From positions 8,184,001 to 8,248,000 of the forward strand of contig NZ_CP021780.1 in assembly GCF_002192415.1 (NCBI RefSeq): DNA of 64,000 nucleotides. Direction: 5' to 3'. This document shows positions 58,859 to 64,000 of this stretch, in pieces; positions within the stretch are counted from its first letter, which is position 1; each line of letters opens with the position of its first letter. Made by a program: the position numbers and the translations under genes. The DNA comes from Paenibacillus donghaensis (GTDB taxonomy: Bacteria; Bacillota; Bacilli; Paenibacillales; Paenibacillaceae). Below the pieces are notes generated by a model. It searched no databases. It was given only the letters and a program-made list of their open reading frames with translations, and had not been told where the DNA came from.

Positions 58859-59980
58859 TTGAATACGTTAAGAATTGCTTACAAAGAAATCAAACATGGA
58901 GTGCGTGACTGGGGAACGATGCTGTTCATGCTGGCATTCCCGCTTGCGTTGATCCTGATCTTGGGATTGACGTTGACGAATGCTTTTGAGAGCGGCGTGG
59001 ACCTTGCACCGGTTAAAGTGCTGGTCCAGGATTCAAGCAGTAATGTGGAACTGTCGAAAGCTTTTCGCTCGTTCTCTGACGGTATGGAGCGCGCGGGGGT
59101 GCAGACCGAGCTTGCGGCTGAGGGAGTGGATGGCCGCACTGAGGTGGAGTTGAACCGTTATGCCGATTATATTGAGCTGCGGGATGACGGGATTCTGCTT
59201 TATGCCAGCAGCCGCAGCGGGATTGAGAGCAACATTGTGCAAGGGCTGCTGAGTTCCTTCACAGACCGCCATAATCTGGCTGCTGTCGTTGCGCAGTCTG
59301 CTCCTGAGCGCCTGAACAAGGTGTTCACGGATCTGCCGGAGCAGAGCTATATCAGGGAGGTTGCCGTTAACTCGGAGAGAACGCCAACCTCTCTCGATTA
59401 TTATGCGGTAGCCATGACCGCCATGATCGGATTGTGGAGTGCATTGCCGGCGTCCGGACTGATCCGCAGTGAAATTTCACGCGGCACCGCCCAGAGACTG
59501 GCGATTGCTCCGGTATCGAGGGGGGAGATTCTGACCGGCAAGCTGCTCGGCAGCTTTGTCATTAATACGCTCTGTGTTCTACTGTTGATACTGGTCAGCA
59601 AATATGGATTCGGCGCCTATTGGGGAGAACGGGCAGGTGAGGTGCTGCTGATACTACTCTCGGAGATTACGATGGCTATCAGCTTAGGGCTGGCCTGCGG
59701 TTATGTGATGAAGGGGGCGGCCTCGCAGGGCATTGTGCTGGTCATTCTGCAGGTGGCTTCATTGGCCGGAGGGGCGTTCTTTCCAGTCAGTGAAGGTGGA
59801 GGACTGCTGGGCTGGCTGGTCAATTGGTCGCCGATGCACTGGACCCATCAGGCGCTAACGGCTGTCATTAACGGCAATACAAACTCAGGAGTGTGGGGGG
59901 CCATTGGCCTGAATCTTGGACTTGCGGTTTTGTTCCTGGGATCATCTATCATTATCTTAAGACAAAGGGAGGGCATCTAA
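58859..59980 (+). CDS. ABC-2 type exporter permease, first subunit
   Basis: Membrane protein of 373 residues. One N-terminal helix (about 20-40), an extracellular domain of about 150 residues and five C-terminal helices give the ABC2_membrane_3 layout. AAGGAGGGG (58844-58852) fits TTG 58859 as the start; ATG 58841 lies before that site. The stop overlaps the next start (TAATG). Confidence 0.88.
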   Translation: MNTLRIAYKEIKHGVRDWGTMLFMLAFPLALILILGLTLTNAFESGVDLAPVKVLVQDSSSNVELSKAFRSFSDGMERAGVQTELAAEGVDGRTEVELNRYADYIELRDDGILLYASSRSGIESNIVQGLLSSFTDRHNLAAVVAQSAPERLNKVFTDLPEQSYIREVAVNSERTPTSLDYYAVAMTAMIGLWSALPASGLIRSEISRGTAQRLAIAPVSRGEILTGKLLGSFVINTLCVLLLILVSKYGFGAYWGERAGEVLLILLSEITMAISLGLACGYVMKGAASQGIVLVILQVASLAGGAFFPVSEGGGLLGWLVNWSPMHWTHQALTAVINGNTNSGVWGAIGLNLGLAVLFLGSSIIILRQREGI

Positions 59981-61131
59981 TGCTTAAGGATATTTGGTTT
60001 CTGGTTACACGGACCCTTAGGGCAACCTTCCGCAAGCGTTCAACGTTATTGCTCTATTTTGGACTTCCGATTGCCGGAATTCTGCTGTGTACCGTACTGT
60101 ATGGATCCCAAGGAGAAGCCGAGCTGAGGGTGGGGGTGGTGAACAGCGACGGGGAGGCGCAGATCGCCATGGACACGATCGGTTTCGTGAAATCGATGGA
60201 TACCGTGAAGCTGGTGGAGGTGACGGCGGACGAACTGAAGCAGCAGCTTGCTGCAAGCGACCTGGATCTTGGCCTGATCCTTGATCCCGGCTACTCTCAG
60301 AGCGTACTTGAGGGGCTGCCGGCCCATATCACGATCCAATCGGTGAAGGGGGCGGAGGTCACAGCCTATATGAAAGCCCTGCTCTATGGATATATAGACA
60401 ATATAAGTGTGATAGCCGGAGCCGCTGAAGGGGATGGCACGAAATTTGATGAACTGAACAGCCTCTACCGGAATGCCGATTTCAAACTTGCCACTGAGGC
60501 GGTAGCGGACAGCTCTGCCGAGCAACGCCTGACCTTTCAGTCGATTGGCTTCCTGCTGCTGTTCATGATGACTTCGGCCTTCAATCTGTCAGAGCTGATT
60601 ATCAGGAACCGGGAGAACCGGACGTATTTCCGCGTGCTGTCCTCGCCGATTAATGCCCGGACCTATGTATTGTCCAATATTATCGTTAACCTCATCATCA
60701 TGGTGCTGCAAATCGCCGTTACGCTGTTCTTCATGCAGCAGGTCTTCGGGCTGAACTCGGGAGTTCCGGCTGGCCGCCTGTTCTTGCTGCTCAGCATGTT
60801 TGCCCTGGTTTCTGTCAGCATCTCGCTTGTCATCGTATCGCTTGCCCGCAGTACAGCTGCGGCTTCAGCGCTGCAGAACCTGATTATTACGCCAACCTGC
60901 TTCATCTCCGGCTGTTTCTTTCCGATCAGCATCATGCCGGATACGGTGCAGCGGATTGCCAGCTTCCTGCCGCAGACCTGGGTATTGGAGTCCTTCAGCA
61001 GTCTGCAGTCCGGCACAAGCCTGGCAGGAATCAGCTTTGATCTGGTCGTTCTGTTCGCTTTCGCAATGGTATTCTTCCTGATTGCGACCTATAGCTTCGG
61101 GCGCAATAATGATACCCGGAACTTTGTATGA
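59980..61131 (+). CDS. ABC-2 type exporter permease, second subunit
   Basis: Membrane protein of 383 residues with the same layout as the previous gene: an N-terminal helix, an extracellular domain of about 170 residues, then about five helices and a short cytoplasmic tail. ATG 59980 follows GGGAGGG; the frame extending to 59893 lies inside the upstream gene. With the ATPase and first permease it would form a heteromeric exporter, as in lnrLMN of Bacillus. Confidence 0.9.
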   Translation: MLKDIWFLVTRTLRATFRKRSTLLLYFGLPIAGILLCTVLYGSQGEAELRVGVVNSDGEAQIAMDTIGFVKSMDTVKLVEVTADELKQQLAASDLDLGLILDPGYSQSVLEGLPAHITIQSVKGAEVTAYMKALLYGYIDNISVIAGAAEGDGTKFDELNSLYRNADFKLATEAVADSSAEQRLTFQSIGFLLLFMMTSAFNLSELIIRNRENRTYFRVLSSPINARTYVLSNIIVNLIIMVLQIAVTLFFMQQVFGLNSGVPAGRLFLLLSMFALVSVSISLVIVSLARSTAAASALQNLIITPTCFISGCFFPISIMPDTVQRIASFLPQTWVLESFSSLQSGTSLAGISFDLVVLFAFAMVFFLIATYSFGRNNDTRNFV

Positions 61132-61152
61132 TTCAGGCCTTACTAGGCCTTA

Positions 61153-61890
61153 TTAGTCCCGGATAACATACCCTTCGCCCGGCTTCATTCCGCTGAAGCC
61201 AGCCATCTGGCGGGCCTGGAAACGCAGGGGCCGGTTGCTGGCGATCAGCAGGATGTTGAGCAGATCGCCAGCGGTGCCTGAAGGGAGGCAGAAAGCTTCA
61301 ATATGGCCGTAATGTTCACTTAAGGTGGTATGAATCGCATTGATCAGCGGATCATGCTCGCCTTTGCCCATCAGGTTGATCAGCAAGGCGCCATGGGATG
61401 CCAGCTTCTCCCTGGTAAGACTGAAGAATTCGCTGGATACCAGATGGCGCGGGGTTCCCGCTGCGGTGAAGGCGTCCAGCACAATATAATCATAGGTCTG
61501 CGGTTTCTCCTGCGCCAGCAAGAGACGCCCGTCCCCGATCCATACGTTATCTCCGCTGTATCCGAAATGCGATTTGCTAAGTGCTACGACTTCAGCGTCC
61601 AGCTCAGCTACTTTGAAGCGTTTCTCCGGGTAATGGCCGGCAATCGTACCAATCCCGTGGCCGATGACAAATACGTCCTCGAAATAAGGCTGATTCCACT
61701 CCATCAAATGAAGGATGGCCCGCGGATATTCAAACAGAATGCGCTGCGGCTGATCAAGGTCCATTGCGCCCTGAATGGCCAGGTTGGAGAATTGCATGAC
61801 CCGGAATCTGCCGGTCTCTCCGTACAGCTCTGTGGTGTCATACACGGTAATGTCATGGTTGCTGCTGCGGGTCTGGATTCTTGGGTTCAC
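61153..61890 (-). CDS. Spermidine-synthase-like protein
   Basis: Rossmann-fold protein of 245 residues of the polyamine-synthase type. VFVIGHGIGTIAGHYP replaces the usual GGGDG loop. VAELDAEVV supplies the acidic residue for the nucleoside, and DGRLLL and YDYIVLDAF match later motifs. The N-terminus is shorter than in classical SpeE, and the altered glycine loop leaves true spermidine synthase activity uncertain. The GTG start has AAGGA close upstream. It lies 14 bp after the YesN-type gene on the same strand. Confidence 0.8.
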   Translation of the reverse strand: MNPRIQTRSSNHDITVYDTTELYGETGRFRVMQFSNLAIQGAMDLDQPQRILFEYPRAILHLMEWNQPYFEDVFVIGHGIGTIAGHYPEKRFKVAELDAEVVALSKSHFGYSGDNVWIGDGRLLLAQEKPQTYDYIVLDAFTAAGTPRHLVSSEFFSLTREKLASHGALLINLMGKGEHDPLINAIHTTLSEHYGHIEAFCLPSGTAGDLLNILLIASNRPLRFQARQMAGFSGMKPGEGYVIRD

Positions 61891-61904
61891 GGTCCTTCTG
61901 CTCC

Positions 61905-63398
61905 TTACACCATTGAGATTCGTTTATATTCACTGGGAGTGACGCCGACCACCCGTTTGAACAGCTTATTGAAATAAGCCGGATCAGCATAGCCGACTTC
62001 GGCTCCAATTTCGTGAACCTTCAGGTCAGGGGCCTGCTTCAGCAGCTGCTTGGCCTTGCGGATGCGGATTTCGATAATGTAATCGGTAAGTGTGAGTCCA
62101 GTCTCCTGCTTGAACAGCTTGCTTAAATAACTGGGTGTCAGATACACCATATGGGCCAGCGCATTCAGCTCCGAGTGCTGGTTGTAGTTGGCTGCGATCC
62201 AGCGCTTTACGGTTTCTATTGCCGTGCCGGACATTTCCAGGCGGCTGGTGCGGATCGCGTGAAGGGCGGCCGAGAACACAGAGCTAAACGTGGTCTCCAT
62301 GTCAGTAAAAGCCATGCAGGACTCGAGCCGCTCCTCCAGCTGCCGTCCTGCGAAACTCCTGTAGAGCGGTTCGAATTCCTGCAGCTCGGCTGCAGCAGTT
62401 TCCTCCAGCAGCCGGCAGACACGGATGATCTGCTCCGTTGAGGCCTTCTGCGATTGTAGCATACAGAACAACTGGCGGATACGTTCCATTACGCCGGCGA
62501 CATCGAGAATCTGCAGGTCATGGATCAGCCCCTCCCGGCGCGAAGCAAAGGGGTCGACGTTCGTTCTTTTGAGCGGGTGGAGCTGCTCAAAACCTGCATA
62601 ATACAGCGGTTCCGGGCTGAAAATGCCGGCATCGCAAGCCGCTCCCGCTTCCAGATAGGCCTGTCTGAGCTGTTCCGGACTGGAATACGAGCGGCTATAG
62701 CCGACATGGAGCTGTTGCCCGTTGACGGCAAGCAGCCGGCTGCGGATAGCAGCCAGAGCCTCGTCACCCAGCGGCTCTGGAGAGTACCAGATCCAGGCCT
62801 GCCGTCCCTGGCGGAGCTCCAGCAGATCGAACAGCCCGTCCTGCTCCTGACGCAGCCGGATGGAGCAGGCATCCAGGACTTCTGACGAGCCTGCCTTCAG
62901 CACCAGCAGCAAGAAATGAGGCTGGGGCAAGGTTAGGCCGGACAAAAGCGTGGGGGAAGGCTCCTCCAGATGCAGAAGTGTAAGCAGCAGCCCGGAGCGC
63001 TGGCGCTGCTCTGTGTCACGCAGAAGCCGCCGCTCCTCGTCCAGACTGTACAGCAGCTCGAACAGCTGCTCTTTGTTGATCGGCTTAAGCAGGTAGTCGA
63101 CTGCCGAGCTGCGGATGGCTTCCCGGGCGTAGTTGAATTCAACGAAGCCGCTCATCAGGATGCAGCGGATTCGCGGATGGGTGGCTTTGAGCTGCTTGAT
63201 CAGCTCCAGCCCGTCAATCTGCGGCATACGGATATCAGTAATCACGACATCAACATGAGCAGGATCAAGCTCATCCAGCAGCAGCTTCCCGTCACCATAG
63301 GTTCCGGTGACCTGAAACTCCCGGCTCTCCTTGGCAATCATGCGGGCCAGACCTTCCCGAATCAGGACCTCATCATCCACAATTACAATCTGCAGCAA
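61905..63398 (-). CDS. YesN-type AraC-family response regulator
   Basis: Regulator of 497 residues. Receiver domain with IVDDEVLIREG and phospho-acceptor Asp55 (VITDIRMPQIDG), variable centre, and C-terminal AraC double helix-turn-helix (NALAHMVYLTPSYLSKLFKQ, then VGYADPAYFNKLFK). I prefer TTG 63398: GAGAGGGG is nine bases away, and the product begins MLQIVIVDD like its relatives. ATG 63407 sits directly against the ribosome site. It partners with the kinase upstream, 31 bp away. The regulated transporter is not in the window. Confidence 0.9.
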   Translation of the reverse strand: MLQIVIVDDEVLIREGLARMIAKESREFQVTGTYGDGKLLLDELDPAHVDVVITDIRMPQIDGLELIKQLKATHPRIRCILMSGFVEFNYAREAIRSSAVDYLLKPINKEQLFELLYSLDEERRLLRDTEQRQRSGLLLTLLHLEEPSPTLLSGLTLPQPHFLLLVLKAGSSEVLDACSIRLRQEQDGLFDLLELRQGRQAWIWYSPEPLGDEALAAIRSRLLAVNGQQLHVGYSRSYSSPEQLRQAYLEAGAACDAGIFSPEPLYYAGFEQLHPLKRTNVDPFASRREGLIHDLQILDVAGVMERIRQLFCMLQSQKASTEQIIRVCRLLEETAAAELQEFEPLYRSFAGRQLEERLESCMAFTDMETTFSSVFSAALHAIRTSRLEMSGTAIETVKRWIAANYNQHSELNALAHMVYLTPSYLSKLFKQETGLTLTDYIIEIRIRKAKQLLKQAPDLKVHEIGAEVGYADPAYFNKLFKRVVGVTPSEYKRISMV

Positions 63399-63429
63399 TC
63401 CGCCCATCCCCTCTCTGTAATGAAATTAT

Positions 63430-64000
63430 TCATTCTCCCTCATAGGCAGAGCCATCTTCGATCCGCAGCGTGACCCGGGTCCCGGCTCCGGGCTTGCTCT
63501 CGACGCTTAGTCCAAAGCAACTGCCGTAATGCAGCCGGACCCGTTCATTCACATTTCGCAGGCCAATGCCGAACATCTCACCGGTGGCACCATCCTTCAG
63601 ACTTCCGTTCAGGGAGCGGAGGGTGTCCTCATCCATGCCAACCCCGTTGTCCTCTACACAGAATACGGCGTTGCCGTTCTCGTTCCAGGCGGAGATAGCC
63701 AGCGTGCCCGGCCCTTCCTTACGCTCCAGCCCATGAAATACCGCATTCTCAACAATCGGCTGAAACACCAGCTTGATCACAGGCAGCGGAAGGAAACGGT
63801 CCGGCACTTCTATACTTAAGTTGAATTTACCGGGGAAGCGGATCTGCAGCAGGTCAAGGTAGTTGCGCACATGCTCCAGCTCTTCCCTGATCGTGACAGT
63901 CTCATCGCTGCGGGTGATGCTGTACCGCATCTGCAGGCCGAGCAGATAGGTCAGCTTGGCTACCCGCGGATCATCGCTGCTCTCCGCCAGCATCCGGATC
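63430..64000 (-). CDS. YesM-type sensor histidine kinase, 3' part, cut by window edge
   Basis: C-terminal 190 residues of a YesM-family kinase; the gene continues past the window end. The HATPase domain has a normal N box (VFQPIVENAVFHGLE), G1 (DNGVGMD) and G2 (GIGLRNVNERV). The sensing region, HAMP and phospho-accepting histidine lie outside. Confidence 0.9.
   Translation of the reverse strand, partial: IRMLAESSDDPRVAKLTYLLGLQMRYSITRSDETVTIREELEHVRNYLDLLQIRFPGKFNLSIEVPDRFLPLPVIKLVFQPIVENAVFHGLERKEGPGTLAISAWNENGNAVFCVEDNGVGMDEDTLRSLNGSLKDGATGEMFGIGLRNVNERVRLHYGSCFGLSVESKPGAGTRVTLRIEDGSAYEGE

Overview
The window looks like a chromosomal segment of a Paenibacillus-type Gram-positive soil bacterium. 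The evidence is the low-GC Firmicute 16S/23S sequence, strong AGGAGG ribosome binding sites with frequent GTG/TTG starts, an SLH-anchored surface enzyme, YesM/YesN-type two-component systems, LplB/LplC-type sugar permeases, a Cse60-like sporulation protein and a KapD-like exonuclease. No phage genes, insertion sequences or CRISPR arrays were seen.

Region 1 (about 200-25,800) reads as one high-mannose N-glycan utilisation locus. It holds a secreted SLH-anchored GH85 endo-beta-N-acetylglucosaminidase, a YesM/YesN sensor-regulator pair, a DUF3502-type lipoprotein with two permeases, and then five exo-acting glycosidases without signal peptides (GH3, GH38, GH125, an unassigned clan GH-A enzyme and a second GH38). 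The inferred order is cleavage of glycans from glycoproteins at the surface, import of the released oligomannose, and trimming in the cytosol. No ABC ATPase is present, so a shared ATPase elsewhere is expected.

Region 2 (about 25,950-33,200) is a complete rRNA operon with two near-identical promoters, boxA-like elements, 16S-23S-5S and processing stems, followed by 15 tRNA genes (Ile, Asn, Ser, Glu, Val, two identical fMet, Asp, Gln, Lys, Leu, Gly, Arg, Pro, Gly). The 23S gene carries an expanded helix 45 of about 136 nt, resembling the intervening sequences known from some other bacteria. A duplicated 3' fragment of tRNA-Asp lies inside the tRNA cluster.

Region 3 (33,200-41,700) is a mixed housekeeping stretch: HAD phosphatase, WYL regulator, Cse60 plus a 32-residue membrane peptide, alpha-glucan phosphorylase, ribokinase, type I dehydroquinate dehydratase, a TipA-like MerR regulator whose best start is an ACG codon, and a small secreted CBM32 protein. 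Two copies of a LacI-type palindrome (core CAAACGTTTG) lie in front of the phosphorylase and the CBM32 gene.

Region 4 (42,000-49,000), with a visibly AT-rich upstream flank, is a maltose-type ABC operon (binding protein, MalF-like, MalG-like) bracketed by a histidine phosphatase and a PHP phosphoesterase. An MgtC-like membrane protein and a LacI-family regulator follow. Region 5 (49,200-64,000) holds a KapD-like exonuclease, a 139-residue protein paired with a 1660-residue DUF4132 protein, a NarL-type two-component system next to a three-gene ABC-2 exporter (layout like Bacillus lnrJK-lnrLMN), a spermidine-synthase-like gene, and a second YesN/YesM pair cut by the window edge.

Non-coding structure is unusually rich. 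Three intergenic gaps hold arrays of short motifs in a forward-forward-reverse-reverse layout at about 50-bp spacing. A separate 100-bp two-hairpin element occurs twice with compensating base changes.
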